From: Temperatibacter marinus
GTDB lineage: Bacteria > Pseudomonadota > Alphaproteobacteria > Sphingomonadales > Kordiimonadaceae
DNA: 64,000 bases
NCBI RefSeq assembly: GCF_031598375.1
Contig: NZ_CP123872.1
Coordinates: 2,414,501-2,478,500, forward strand
Direction: 5' to 3'
Shown here: positions 33,982 to 43,649 of the stretch, piece by piece
Numbering within the stretch: position 1 is the stretch's first letter
Layout of the letters: every line of letters begins with the position of its first letter
Position numbers and translations under genes: made by a program
Notes under the pieces: generated by a model
Databases searched by the model: none
What the model saw: only the letters and a program-made list of their open reading frames with translations
Told to the model about the DNA's origin: nothing

Positions 33982-36579
33982 ATGAGTAAACCAACAGCAC
34001 AATTCATTAACGTCGGCGAACGCACAAATGTCGCTGGTTCAGCTAAGTTTAAAAAGCTCATCTATGAAGGCCTTTATGATGAAGCATTAGATGTGGCTCG
34101 TGATCAAGTGGAAGGCGGCGCCCAAATCATCGACATCAACATGGATGACGCTATGTTAGATGCCCTTGAAGCCATGGAAACCTTCTTGAAGCTTATTGCT
34201 GCTGAACCAGACATCGCCCGTGTTCCTATTATGATAGATAGTTCAAAATGGGAAGTTATTGAAACTGGCTTGAAATGTGTTCAAGGAAAGGCTGTCGTTA
34301 ATTCGATCTCTCTAAAAGAAGGGAAGGAAGAATTCGTAAATTATGCTAAGCGCATCCTTCGGTACGGGGCGGCCGTTGTCGTAATGGCCTTTGATGAAGA
34401 TGGACAGGCTGATACGATCGAGCGGAAAGTAGAAATTTGTGAAAATTCTTACAATATTCTCGTTCATGAAGTTGGTTTCCCCCCTGAAGATATCATTTTT
34501 GACCCAAATATTTTTGCCGTTGCTACTGGTATTGAAGAGCATGATGGATATGGAGTGAATTTCATTGAAGCCACTCGTTTGATTAAGGAAAAATTACCCT
34601 ATTGTAAAATCTCAGGTGGTGTTTCAAATATATCATTCTCGTTCAGAGGAAATAATCCTGTTCGAGAGGCAATGCATAGCGTGTTTCTCTATCATGCCAT
34701 CCGAGCTGGCATGGATATGGGGATTGTGAATGCGGGTCAATTAACTGTTTATAGTGACATTCCTTCAACGCTGAAAGAACGGGTTGAAGATGTCATTCTT
34801 AATCGTAGATCAGATGCGACGGACCGCCTTCTTGAAATTGCAGACGAGTATAATGGGGCTGGTAAAAAACGAGTAGAAGACCTGTCATGGCGTGAGAATG
34901 CTGTTGAAAAGCGTATCGAACATGCCCTTGTTAAAGGCATTAATACCTACATTGAAGAAGATGCAGAAGAAGCACGTCAAAAACTGGCGCGACCCCTTGA
35001 GGTGATTGAGGGGCCTTTGATGGACGGGATGAATGTTGTAGGCGATTTATTTGGCGCAGGCGAAATGTTTTTACCTCAGGTGGTTAAATCTGCTCGGGTT
35101 ATGAAACAGGCCGTCGCTTACTTAAACCCTTACATTGAGGCCGAAAAATCAGCTGGACAATCCGCTAAGGGAAAAATTCTCATGGCAACAGTTAAAGGCG
35201 ATGTTCACGATATTGGGAAAAATATCGTCGGGGTGGTTCTGCAGTGTAACAATTATGAAGTTGTGGATATGGGCGTTATGGTTCCTTGGGCTGATATCCT
35301 TCAAAAAGCAAACGATGAAGATGTGGACATTATTGGTCTTTCTGGCTTGATAACCCCCTCTTTGGATGAGATGTGCACGGTTGCTGCTGAAATGGAAAGA
35401 AAAGGGATGGAATTGCCAGTAATGATTGGCGGTGCTACGACGTCCAAAGTCCATACTGCCGTAAAGATTGCACCCAATTACACTGGATCAGTGGTTCATG
35501 TTTTAGATGCGTCTCGAGCAGTTGGTGTTGCGTCTCAGCTTTTATCAGCCACGGATAGGGTGCCCTATACTCAGTCTATCAGGGCGGAGTATGATGATAT
35601 CAGGGAGAAACGCCTCGCCAACCCAAAAGGGGATCGATTAATTTCACTGGGTTCTGCCAGAGCTAACAAGCCCATACTTGAGTTTGATCCTATCGAGCCG
35701 TCTTTCACGGGTTTAAAAGTCTTTGAAGACTACGATTTGAATGATTTGGTTGACCGTATTGACTGGACACCCTTTTTCAGAACTTGGGAGTTGCATGGTC
35801 TTTATCCCAAAATTTTGGAGGATGAGATTGTTGGCGAACAGGCTCGCGATTTATTTGAAGATGCCAAAGCGATGCTTCAACAGATTATTGAAGAGAAATG
35901 GCTTACTGCAAAAGGGGTGATTGGTTTTTGGAAAGCCCACGCGGAAGGAGATGATATTATTCTTCCTGAAGAAAACTCAAAATTCTATTGTCTCAGACAG
36001 CAAGTTGATAAGCGAGGCAAGCGTACCAATGACTGCCTTGCAGATTTTATTGCGCCTAAAGGGCAGAATGACTGGCTTGGTGGCTTTGCAGTGACCACAG
36101 GACTTGGGATTGATGCACACGTGGAGCGCTTCAAAAAAGACAATGATGATTATAATGAAATCATGCTCAAGGCACTTGCAGACCGCTTAGCAGAGGCTTT
36201 TGCAGAGCGCATGCACGAACGTGTTCGCAAGGAGTTTTGGGCCTTTGCATCTGATGAAAAGCTGAGTAACGAAGATATGATCAAAGAGCGTTACTCTTCT
36301 ATCAGACCAGCACCAGGCTATCCTGCTTGTCCTGATCACAGTATGAAGGAGACTCTCTTTCAATTGTTAAGTGCGCCTGAAAATACAGATATTTGCCTAA
36401 CTGATAGCTTTGCGATGTTACCGACAGCCTCAGTTTCAGGTATGTATTTTTCCCATCCAGACAGCCGGTATTTTGGGGTGGGTAAAATTGGTAAAGATCA
36501 GCTGCAGGATTACGCTGAGCGGCGTGGTATTGACCTTGCTGAAGCTGAAAGAAATTTAAGACCAAATCTTGCGGACTAA
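33982..36579 (+). CDS. metH: Methionine synthase, folate/cobalamin/reactivation modules (split MetH, C part)
   Basis: 865 aa from ATG 33982. Pterin-binding module starts [20 protein letters not shown]; the cobalamin cap and B12-binding module carries [14 protein letters not shown] (the Asp-X-His-X-X-Gly lower-ligand motif, about residues 403-416) and [13 protein letters not shown]; the C-terminal activation module ends with [24 protein letters not shown]. Transfers methyl from methyl-THF to B12 and on to homocysteine bound by the upstream subunit. Confidence 0.96.
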   Translation: MSKPTAQFINVGERTNVAGSAKFKKLIYEGLYDEALDVARDQVEGGAQIIDINMDDAMLDALEAMETFLKLIAAEPDIARVPIMIDSSKWEVIETGLKCVQGKAVVNSISLKEGKEEFVNYAKRILRYGAAVVVMAFDEDGQADTIERKVEICENSYNILVHEVGFPPEDIIFDPNIFAVATGIEEHDGYGVNFIEATRLIKEKLPYCKISGGVSNISFSFRGNNPVREAMHSVFLYHAIRAGMDMGIVNAGQLTVYSDIPSTLKERVEDVILNRRSDATDRLLEIADEYNGAGKKRVEDLSWRENAVEKRIEHALVKGINTYIEEDAEEARQKLARPLEVIEGPLMDGMNVVGDLFGAGEMFLPQVVKSARVMKQAVAYLNPYIEAEKSAGQSAKGKILMATVKGDVHDIGKNIVGVVLQCNNYEVVDMGVMVPWADILQKANDEDVDIIGLSGLITPSLDEMCTVAAEMERKGMELPVMIGGATTSKVHTAVKIAPNYTGSVVHVLDASRAVGVASQLLSATDRVPYTQSIRAEYDDIREKRLANPKGDRLISLGSARANKPILEFDPIEPSFTGLKVFEDYDLNDLVDRIDWTPFFRTWELHGLYPKILEDEIVGEQARDLFEDAKAMLQQIIEEKWLTAKGVIGFWKAHAEGDDIILPEENSKFYCLRQQVDKRGKRTNDCLADFIAPKGQNDWLGGFAVTTGLGIDAHVERFKKDNDDYNEIMLKALADRLAEAFAERMHERVRKEFWAFASDEKLSNEDMIKERYSSIRPAPGYPACPDHSMKETLFQLLSAPENTDICLTDSFAMLPTASVSGMYFSHPDSRYFGVGKIGKDQLQDYAERRGIDLAEAERNLRPNLAD

Positions 36580-36585
36580 ATAAAA

Positions 36586-36608
36586 AAGGGAGCTATTGAA
36601 GCTCCCTT
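36586..36608. terminator. Hairpin between convergent metH and leucine dehydrogenase genes
   Basis: Nine-base perfect stem AAGGGAGCT/AGCTCCCTT. On the minus strand it is followed by TTTTTT (the AAAAAA at 36582-36587 on the plus strand), a good terminator for the leucine dehydrogenase operon; on the plus strand the T-run is poor. Confidence 0.75.
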
Positions 36609-36634
36609 AAAATATCTCTGGTCTATAAAATGTC

Positions 36635-37756
36635 TTATTCAGCTGCTGCTGACAGCGTTTTATCTTGAGCTGCTTTAATTATGGCTTCGGCCATTTCATT
36701 GGCAACAATGCCACTTGGGCGCCCGTCTTTTTCAGCTGTTTCAAAGACTTCTTTTAATGTTTCCCCAATGCGCAGTACTTTTGTTTTACGCATATCCCCT
36801 TGAATTTTTTCCTTATGAACTTCAAATTCAACGGAAATGATGCCGCCGGCATTGATCACATAATCTGGGGCGTAAAGAATACCTCTCTCCATAAGAGCTT
36901 GGTCATCAACACCTTCTGTTTCAAGAACATTATTTGCAGCACCTGCGATGACTTTTGCTTTGATTTCTGGGATGGTTTTTGGGTTGATACCGCCGCCTAA
37001 CGCACAGGGTGCAAATACATCACAGTCTACAGCATGAATACGACTTGGTTCGACCACCTCTGCAGGCCCGTTCTTCAAAACAGCATCAATGTTTGATTGA
37101 ACAATATCAGCAATAATAATTTTTGCACCAGCATCGCGTAAGTGATCTGCAAGTACAGCACCCACATGACCGACACCTTGAATTGCGACAGTCTTTCCTT
37201 CCAGACTGTCTGAGCCGTATTTATGCTCACAGGCGGCTTTAATGCCGACAAATACACCTAAAGCAGTGTGCGGACTTGGGTCGCCAGTCGCAAATTCACC
37301 TTCTGCTAGGCCAGCAACGTAATCTGTTTCCGTATGAACAGCTTCCATCATATCAGGGCTAGTTCCTACATCTTCAGCAGCATAATACATGCCCCCAAGT
37401 TTATTAACGGCACGGCCAAAGGCAGCCATGAGTTCTGGTGTTCCAAGTTCCCTGGAATTCCCAATAATCACTGATTTTCCGCCGCCGAGACGTAGACCTG
37501 CCATTGCATTTTTATAGCTCATGCCGCGTGATAATCGCAGAACATCATAGACAGCGTCCTGTTCTCCGCGTGTTTGAGCCACATCAACTGGAGATCCTTT
37601 ATGAGTTGCATAATAATCCCAAAACCGGCAACCTCCAGTCGCTGGGCCTAGGGCCGTTGAATGAACAGCAACGATTGCTTTAAGGCCAGTCTTTTCATCA
37701 CTGATGAAAACAACTTGTTCATGATCTTTAAAACTTCTTGAATCAAACACAGGCAT
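36635..37756 (-). CDS. Leu/Phe/Val/Glu-type amino acid dehydrogenase (leucine dehydrogenase-like)
   Basis: 373 aa. N-terminal substrate domain has GPATGGCRFWDY, and two lysines in the conserved segment, Lys82 (GMSYKNA) and Lys94 (GGGKSV). Rossmann NAD motif GVGHVGAVLADHL around residue 195. Oxidatively deaminates branched-chain or aromatic amino acids to keto acids. Eleven bases downstream of the indolepyruvate oxidoreductase gene in the same operon, so its keto acid products likely feed that enzyme. Exact substrate not resolved. Confidence 0.9.
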   Translation of the reverse strand: MPVFDSRSFKDHEQVVFISDEKTGLKAIVAVHSTALGPATGGCRFWDYYATHKGSPVDVAQTRGEQDAVYDVLRLSRGMSYKNAMAGLRLGGGKSVIIGNSRELGTPELMAAFGRAVNKLGGMYYAAEDVGTSPDMMEAVHTETDYVAGLAEGEFATGDPSPHTALGVFVGIKAACEHKYGSDSLEGKTVAIQGVGHVGAVLADHLRDAGAKIIIADIVQSNIDAVLKNGPAEVVEPSRIHAVDCDVFAPCALGGGINPKTIPEIKAKVIAGAANNVLETEGVDDQALMERGILYAPDYVINAGGIISVEFEVHKEKIQGDMRKTKVLRIGETLKEVFETAEKDGRPSGIVANEMAEAIIKAAQDKTLSAAAE

Positions 37757-37767
37757 TCTCTTTTCCT

Positions 37768-40700
37768 TTATTCTGCTGCGGCTTTAGGGACATATTTGTC
37801 CGCACGAGGTTTGACATTCCAATTTTCAAATAATTCTTTTTTACGGGCTTTAGCTTTTGCAAGATACTCTTCCTTCACAGGACCAAATCCACGAATACCC
37901 TCAGGTAAATTAGCAATTTCAAAAGCAATGTCGTGATTGTCCGTTGACATACCTGAGATTAGAGCCTCAAGAGTGCCTTCGTAATCATGAATGAGGCTGC
38001 GCTCCATCTTGCGCTCGCTATGATAGCCAAAGATATCAAATGCAGAGCCTCGTAAGCCTTTAAATTTGGACAAAACAGAGAGAACTGGGAAAATCCAGCT
38101 GCCAAATTCCCGCTTAGCAGGACGGCCTGTTCTTGGGTCCACTTTACTGAGAAGTGGAGGGGCCAAGTTGAGTGACAATTTGAGATCTCCGTCAAAAGTA
38201 GCCTTTAATTTCTCTCTAAATTCTGGGGCAGAATAGAGACGAGCAACTTCATATTCATCCTTATAGGCTAAAATCTTGGCATATTGAGTTGCAACGGCTT
38301 TTGTGACGCTCAACTCTTCAAAACCGAGTTCAGTCTCTTTATGACGGACTTTCTGCACCATAGCAGCATATTTTTCTGCAAGAGCTTGATTCTGATAACC
38401 TGTAAGGTGCTCTTTCCTATGCTCAATAATATCATCAAGGTCTGTTAGTGGCTTTCTTTTGTCCATTGTGGAGCCTTGAAGCACCTTTTTTATGGAGTCA
38501 ATGTCATGAGCAGCCATACGACCCCAGTAGAAAGCACGGAGATTAAAGTCTACTGCCACGCCGTTTAGACGAATGGCTTCTTCAATTGCCTCACGGCTAA
38601 TAGGAATGAGACCTTGTTGCCATGTATAGCCCATGACAAATGTATTGTTTGCAATGCTGTCCCCCATAAGCGCTGCGGCCAGTTCAGTTGCTGGTATGCG
38701 GTATCTGGCGTCTTCTTTGGTTGAGGCGTCAAGCTGTTTTTGAACTGAAGCTTCTTTAAAATCAATATCTCGACTGCGTACAAAAGCCGCTGTGGGCGTT
38801 AGATGAGTATTAATCACGGCTGCAGTGCGATCACTGCGTTGAATATCCATGGCTTCTGATGAGGCAGCAACAATGCTATCACACGCCATGAGAAGATTGG
38901 CACGGCCTGTAACAATACGTGGAGAGCGCAGTAAATCTGATTTCTCAGCCAAACGAAGGTGAGATAGAACGGACCCCCCTTTCTGAGCAAGACCTGTGTT
39001 ATCGAGAGTGCTTGAAGCAATGCCTTCAATATGGGCTGCCATACCGAGAACAGCAGATATTGTGAGAACACCTGTACCGCCGATACCGGTAAGCAGAATG
39101 TTATAATCGCCGAATTCTCCATCAAATTTTGCGAGAGAAGGTTCAGGCAGTTCTGGAAGATTAAATTGAGACAGGTCTCCCATGCCAGCTTTTGATTTAC
39201 GCGGCGATCCGCCTTTAATCGTTACAAAGCTAGGGCAGAAGCCTTTGACACAGCTGAAGTCTTTATTACAGCTGGATTGATTTATCTTTCTTTTGCGTCC
39301 TAAATCAGTCTCAAGGGGTTCGATAGATACGCAGTTACTTTGAACCGAGCAATCCCCGCACCCTTCGCACACAGCATCATTAATAAAGACGCGCTTGTTT
39401 GGATCAACTAACTTACCGCGTTTCCGGCGACGACGTTTTTCTGCCGCACAAGTTTGATCATAAATAATAACTGTGGTGCCTTCGATAGCCTTGAATTCAT
39501 TTTGAACATTCATTAGTTCGTTGCGGTCCTTAACCTCAACACCGGAAGGCATTTGCACAAGAGCATATTCTTCTACACGTTCAGACAAAATGACAGTCTT
39601 TTTGACTTTTTCCGCAACCATTTGGTTTGCTATGTCAACTGGTGTGAACTGTCCTTCTGCAACTTGACCACCGGTCATGGCCACAGCGTCATTGAAGAGA
39701 ATTTTGTATGTGATGTTAATGCTTGCTGCTACGGCCTGACGAATAGCGAGCACACCAGAATGTGTATAGGTACCGTCACCGAGGTTTGCGAAAATATGTT
39801 TTTCTTTTGAAAAGGGCATTTGACCAACAAAAGTAACGCCTTCACCGCCCATGTGCGTGAAGTCTTCATTGTTGCGGTCCATATTTGTCGCCATAATATG
39901 ACAACCGATCCCCGCAAGGGCGCGACTGCCTTCAGGCACAACTGTGGAACTGTTATGGGGACAGCCAGAACAGAAATAGGGGGTTCTTGCAACAGCTGGT
40001 GTATAGCCAACAGAAGAACGTTTTCTGTCTTGGAAATAATCAAGCTTAGCCTTCATATCGGAAGAATTATAGAGCTTAGACATGCGATCAGAGATGACTT
40101 GAGCAATTGTTCCCACATCAAGATCTCCGTCAGCACGCAGCATCCAATTATTATTTTCATCGTGTTTTCCGACAACCGTTGGGCGGACATTCTCTTTCCA
40201 GTTATAGAGCTGCCAACGCATCTGGTGTTCAATCATTTCACGTTTTTCTTCGACCACTAAGACTTCGTCCAAGCCTTCACAGAAAGCCCGAACCCCTTCA
40301 GGTTCAAGAGGCCAAGGCATGCCCACTTTATATAATCTTAGGCCAATTTCTTTCGCAACTTCTTCTGTAATACCAAGTTCATGCAAGGCTTGACGGACAT
40401 CTTGATAGGATTTTCCGGTCGTAATGATGCCGAATTTTGGTTTTGGGCTATCAAAAATGAGACGGTCAATATTGTTGGCGCGCGCAAAGGCTTGTGCCGC
40501 AAAACCTTTATAGTTCTGCATCAAAGTATCTTTTTCTTTCCAGACCATCGGCCAGCGGTAATGGAGACCGCCGTCAGGTATTTCAAATTCTGGGAAAATG
40601 ATCTCGCGCCCTTCACGACTTAGGTTAACAGATCCTGCTGTTTCTACTGTTTCTGAAATAACTTTATAGCCCACCCATGTGCCCGCAAAGCGCGACATTG

Positions 40701-41256
40701 CTAAACCGAGAAGGCCGTACTCTACAAATTCATGCACTGATGCTGGATATAATTCAGGCATGAAAGCAGCCATGAAATTGTGATCTGATTGGTGAGGTAA
40801 CGTTGATGATTTACAGCCGTGATCATCGGCAGCAATAGCAAGAACACCGCCGTAAGGACTTGTACCATCAAAGTTAGCGTGTTTAAGCGCATCCATAGAA
40901 CGATCAACGCCAGGGCCTTTGCCGTACCAAATACCAAAGACGCCATCATATTCAGACTGGTCTTTAGGGATTGTTTGTGAACCCCAAACAGCTGTTGCGC
41001 CAAGATCTTCATTTAGGCCCGGAACAAATTTAATATGATTCTCATCAAGAAGTTTTGTGTTTCGGCTCAACTCAAGATCATATGTACCCAGAGGAGATCC
41101 ACGATAGCCTGAAATGAAACCAGCTGTATTAAGTCCAGCTTGTTCATCACGCCATCGCTGAACCATAGGCAGGCGAACTAAGGCATGGATGCCTGACATA
41201 AAGGCTGTGCCTTCACGTAGTTCATACTTATCTCTTAAACTGACTTTCTTAGACAT
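37768..41256 (-). CDS. Indolepyruvate ferredoxin oxidoreductase, fused subunits
   Basis: 1162 aa, the size of the fused alpha-beta aryl-keto-acid oxidoreductases of aerobic proteobacteria. N-terminal pyrimidine-binding part (FISGYRGSPLGTYDLEL), TPP/Mg part with GDGTYTHSGVLAIRQA, a Cys cluster for 4Fe-4S centres (CEGCGDCSVQSNC near residue 630), and the C-terminal gamma domain (LTGIGGTGVLTISAVLG near 725). Oxidatively decarboxylates aryl or branched keto acids to acyl-CoA. Operon partner is the downstream dehydrogenase. Confidence 0.94.
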   Translation of the reverse strand: MSKKVSLRDKYELREGTAFMSGIHALVRLPMVQRWRDEQAGLNTAGFISGYRGSPLGTYDLELSRNTKLLDENHIKFVPGLNEDLGATAVWGSQTIPKDQSEYDGVFGIWYGKGPGVDRSMDALKHANFDGTSPYGGVLAIAADDHGCKSSTLPHQSDHNFMAAFMPELYPASVHEFVEYGLLGLAMSRFAGTWVGYKVISETVETAGSVNLSREGREIIFPEFEIPDGGLHYRWPMVWKEKDTLMQNYKGFAAQAFARANNIDRLIFDSPKPKFGIITTGKSYQDVRQALHELGITEEVAKEIGLRLYKVGMPWPLEPEGVRAFCEGLDEVLVVEEKREMIEHQMRWQLYNWKENVRPTVVGKHDENNNWMLRADGDLDVGTIAQVISDRMSKLYNSSDMKAKLDYFQDRKRSSVGYTPAVARTPYFCSGCPHNSSTVVPEGSRALAGIGCHIMATNMDRNNEDFTHMGGEGVTFVGQMPFSKEKHIFANLGDGTYTHSGVLAIRQAVAASINITYKILFNDAVAMTGGQVAEGQFTPVDIANQMVAEKVKKTVILSERVEEYALVQMPSGVEVKDRNELMNVQNEFKAIEGTTVIIYDQTCAAEKRRRRKRGKLVDPNKRVFINDAVCEGCGDCSVQSNCVSIEPLETDLGRKRKINQSSCNKDFSCVKGFCPSFVTIKGGSPRKSKAGMGDLSQFNLPELPEPSLAKFDGEFGDYNILLTGIGGTGVLTISAVLGMAAHIEGIASSTLDNTGLAQKGGSVLSHLRLAEKSDLLRSPRIVTGRANLLMACDSIVAASSEAMDIQRSDRTAAVINTHLTPTAAFVRSRDIDFKEASVQKQLDASTKEDARYRIPATELAAALMGDSIANNTFVMGYTWQQGLIPISREAIEEAIRLNGVAVDFNLRAFYWGRMAAHDIDSIKKVLQGSTMDKRKPLTDLDDIIEHRKEHLTGYQNQALAEKYAAMVQKVRHKETELGFEELSVTKAVATQYAKILAYKDEYEVARLYSAPEFREKLKATFDGDLKLSLNLAPPLLSKVDPRTGRPAKREFGSWIFPVLSVLSKFKGLRGSAFDIFGYHSERKMERSLIHDYEGTLEALISGMSTDNHDIAFEIANLPEGIRGFGPVKEEYLAKAKARKKELFENWNVKPRADKYVPKAAAE

Positions 41257-41414
41257 TCTACTCTCCCGCCCCAGGTCATTTTATTGTTTCTGGGTAGTAA
41301 ATATGGATGGGCCCATATGTTTCCTTCATACCTATAGTATGGCAGAAAGTAGAAGAAATTGGCTTTCTAATATCGCTAATCCCATGAGGGAAACGGATAG
41401 AAAGTTCATGTATT

Positions 41415-41435
41415 TTGAAATATTATTTCAAAACG
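41415..41435. promoter_or_regulatory. Perfect inverted repeat upstream of the oxidoreductase operon
   Basis: Arms TTTTGAAAT and ATTTCAAAA around ATT. It lies about 160 bases upstream of the oxidoreductase start, in the 211-base gap to serB. AT-rich and of the size bound by Lrp/AsnC dimers, so a regulatory site is plausible; a transcript hairpin is the alternative. Confidence 0.4.
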
Positions 41436-41467
41436 CTAATTTATTGTTCCAAGAGAAACTAATGCAA

Positions 41468-42388
41468 TCAGGGGGTTAGGATCTGATCCTCTGTGTATCC
41501 TTGGATATAGAGTATGGATTTTAGGTCTGTGTAATTGATTTGAAAATCAGCAGCAGACCGTGCCTTTTCTTTGGCTTTGTAGGCGACGCCGACACCTGCA
41601 CCTTTGATCATAGGAATGTCATTCGCCCCATCACCAACAGCCATAATATCGGACGGGTTTATGTTAAATCGCTCAGCAAGTTCATGGAGCGTATCGATTT
41701 TAGTCTGGCTATCTGAAATGGGAGGGAGAATGGCCCCGGTTAGTCGGTCTTCCTTAATTTCAAGGATGTTGGCCTTATGATGTTGAAAGCCTAAATGGCT
41801 GGATACTTTTTCAGTAAAATAAGTAAACCCACCTGAGACGAGGGCAGTGACTGCGCCTTTTTTTAGCATGGTCTGGACAGATTCATACGCCCCTGCTGTA
41901 AAGGCTACTTTTTCCTCATAGCAGGCCATGAGTACCGAAGCTTTCATATCCTTGAGTAAGGCTACTCTCTCTATGAGAGCTGCGTGAAAATCGAGCTCAC
42001 CCTGCATCGCTCGTTCCGTAATTTCTGATACTTTATCTTTAATGCCGGCATAATCAGCCAATTCATCTATACATTCTATGGTAATCATGGTGCTATCCAT
42101 ATCAGCAATAAGCATCTTCTTTTTACGATGCTCTAGAGGCTGAATAAACCAGTCAAACCCAGGCGTGTTTTCGCAAATTCCTTGGAGAGTTGACGTAATC
42201 GTGTGGTTCTCTTCAAGCTCTTTTTCAGTGAACTTGAGGTCAAAAGCTGTATTTTCTGAGAGAAGTGTGAGGGTAAAATCATCAACCATCATTCTTTTCA
42301 TATGACTTGAGAAACTTTCTGTGAAGCTTTCTAGGTCTTCTGTGTGGTCATTTGGGCGAATAATTGTTAAGACATGTGTATAAGCCAT
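41468..42388 (-). CDS. serB: Phosphoserine phosphatase
   Basis: 306 aa from ATG 42388 (a TTG at 42400 is less likely). HAD-type nucleophile motif MLIADMDSTMI with Asp96, then SGGFTYFTEKV and GDGANDIPMIKGAGVGVAYKAK near the C-terminus. Last step of serine synthesis. The N-terminal about 80 residues are an ACT-like extension. Starts are 30 bases from the divergent miaA. Confidence 0.95.
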   Translation of the reverse strand: MAYTHVLTIIRPNDHTEDLESFTESFSSHMKRMMVDDFTLTLLSENTAFDLKFTEKELEENHTITSTLQGICENTPGFDWFIQPLEHRKKKMLIADMDSTMITIECIDELADYAGIKDKVSEITERAMQGELDFHAALIERVALLKDMKASVLMACYEEKVAFTAGAYESVQTMLKKGAVTALVSGGFTYFTEKVSSHLGFQHHKANILEIKEDRLTGAILPPISDSQTKIDTLHELAERFNINPSDIMAVGDGANDIPMIKGAGVGVAYKAKEKARSAADFQINYTDLKSILYIQGYTEDQILTP

Positions 42389-42418
42389 AATACTACTCAA
42401 TCAGCTATAGGATAATTT

Positions 42419-43354
42419 GTGAAACACACGATACTTATTGCAGGACCAACAGCCAGTGGCAAGTCTGCATTTGCATTAATGTTGGCAAAAAAGATGAATG
42501 GGGTCGTAATTAATGCTGACAGCATGCAGGTATACAGAGATCTACGTATATTAACGGCCCGCCCTAGCCAAGAAGAGGAGGCGGAAGCACCGCATAAACT
42601 CTATGGCTATCTTGACGCTTCGGATGTCTGTTCAGCAGCAGATTGGACTGTGGATGCAATAAAAGAAATTCGAGCCGCCCAAGCAAGAGGTCAGCTTCCC
42701 ATCGTCGTTGGAGGGACGGGGATGTATTTCAGATTTTTGTTAGAGGGTGTTGCGACTATTCCAAAAATTGAACCTGCCATAAGAGAGAGCGTGCGCCAAG
42801 AGTGTGAGCAGTATGGTAGCGAAGCTCTCCATGCGCGGTTAAGAGAGATTGACCCGCCTCTGTTCAAAAAACTTCATTCAGCCGATAGTCAAAGAATTTG
42901 CAGAGCTCTAGAAGTATGGCTTTCTTCAGGGAAAGCTCTTAGTGAGTGGCAAAAGAAGAATGAGCCGGGACCGCTCCTTTCTGAAGACCAAGAAGGCGTG
43001 GTTCATAAATATGTCCTGAGTCTTGATCGAGAGACACTTTATGATCGTTGTAATCTAAGATTTGATCTCATGATGGAGCAGGGTACGATGAATGAGGTCG
43101 AAAATCTGAATAGAAGAGGTCTTGATTCGAATCTACCTTGCATGAAATCCTTAGGCTATCCAGATTTGATTCGATATCTAAATAAAGAGGTTTCTCTTGA
43201 GGTGGCAATTGAGAATAGCAAAATGCAAACCCGCAGATTTTCTAAAAGGCAACTTACATGGTTTAGAAATCAGTTTTCTCAGTGGAATTTCATCGATACG
43301 CAACAATTGGAAAGAGAATCTGATAGATTGATAAAATATATTATCAAGAAATAG
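42419..43354 (+). CDS. miaA: tRNA dimethylallyltransferase
   Basis: 311 aa from GTG 42419 (ATAGGATAATTT upstream). P-loop GPTASGKSAFA at about residues 9-19, NADSMQVYRDLRILTARPS, VVGGTGMYFRFLL, CRALEVWLSSGK and the C-terminal TRRFSKRQLTWFRN. Adds the isopentenyl group to A37 of tRNAs reading U-starting codons. Confidence 0.96.
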   Translation: MKHTILIAGPTASGKSAFALMLAKKMNGVVINADSMQVYRDLRILTARPSQEEEAEAPHKLYGYLDASDVCSAADWTVDAIKEIRAAQARGQLPIVVGGTGMYFRFLLEGVATIPKIEPAIRESVRQECEQYGSEALHARLREIDPPLFKKLHSADSQRICRALEVWLSSGKALSEWQKKNEPGPLLSEDQEGVVHKYVLSLDRETLYDRCNLRFDLMMEQGTMNEVENLNRRGLDSNLPCMKSLGYPDLIRYLNKEVSLEVAIENSKMQTRRFSKRQLTWFRNQFSQWNFIDTQQLERESDRLIKYIIKK

Positions 43355-43390
43355 GTTGACTGAGTAATTTATTAACATTATATTTTCAGA

Positions 43391-43520
43391 GAAGGTACCA
43401 ACCAGCCCAGGTGCCTTCACCTCAAGATCATCGGCCCAGGTTGATCTTGAAATGTGACGAGACCCACCCCCCGGGGGCGCCTTCAGCGCCCCCATTTGTT
43501 TGTGAGTCTCAGATAATTTA
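43391..43520 (+). ncRNA. Structured leader or small RNA upstream of ilvB
   Basis: Four nested or tandem perfect helices occur in 130 bases: AGGTG/CACCT (43409-43422), CAAGATCA/TGATCTTG (43423-43449), and GGGGGCGC/GCGCCCCC (43473-43493) enclosed by GAGAC/GTCTC (43459-43510). Local base composition is far more GC-rich than the surroundings. No convincing leader peptide is present (only a Pro-rich GTG ORF). I cannot match it to a named family. It may be a cis-leader of ilvB or a free small RNA. Confidence 0.5.
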
Positions 43521-43541
43521 AAAGGGTAATTTTGGATTCGT

Positions 43542-43573
43542 AAAAGAGTCGCATTTATGCGGCACTTTTTTTT
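43542..43573 (+). terminator. Intrinsic terminator 5' of ilvB
   Basis: Stem GTCGCA/TGCGGC (one G-T pair), extended outward by AAAAG/CTTTT across an A-A mismatch, then a run of nine T. It lies 77 bases before the ilvB start codon. Could end the upstream RNA or act as an attenuator of the ilv operon. Confidence 0.75.
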
Positions 43574-43649
43574 TATTTTTAGGGTTGTTTAATTTGTGCA
43601 GTGCATGTAAAGAGTTCGTGAAATAAAATATTACTGTAGTGAGTTGTTT

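Noticed and set aside
43411-43521. Pro-rich GTG ORF as an ilv leader peptide
   Set aside because: No branched-chain codon run and it is coded across strong hairpins; the RNA structure is the better explanation.
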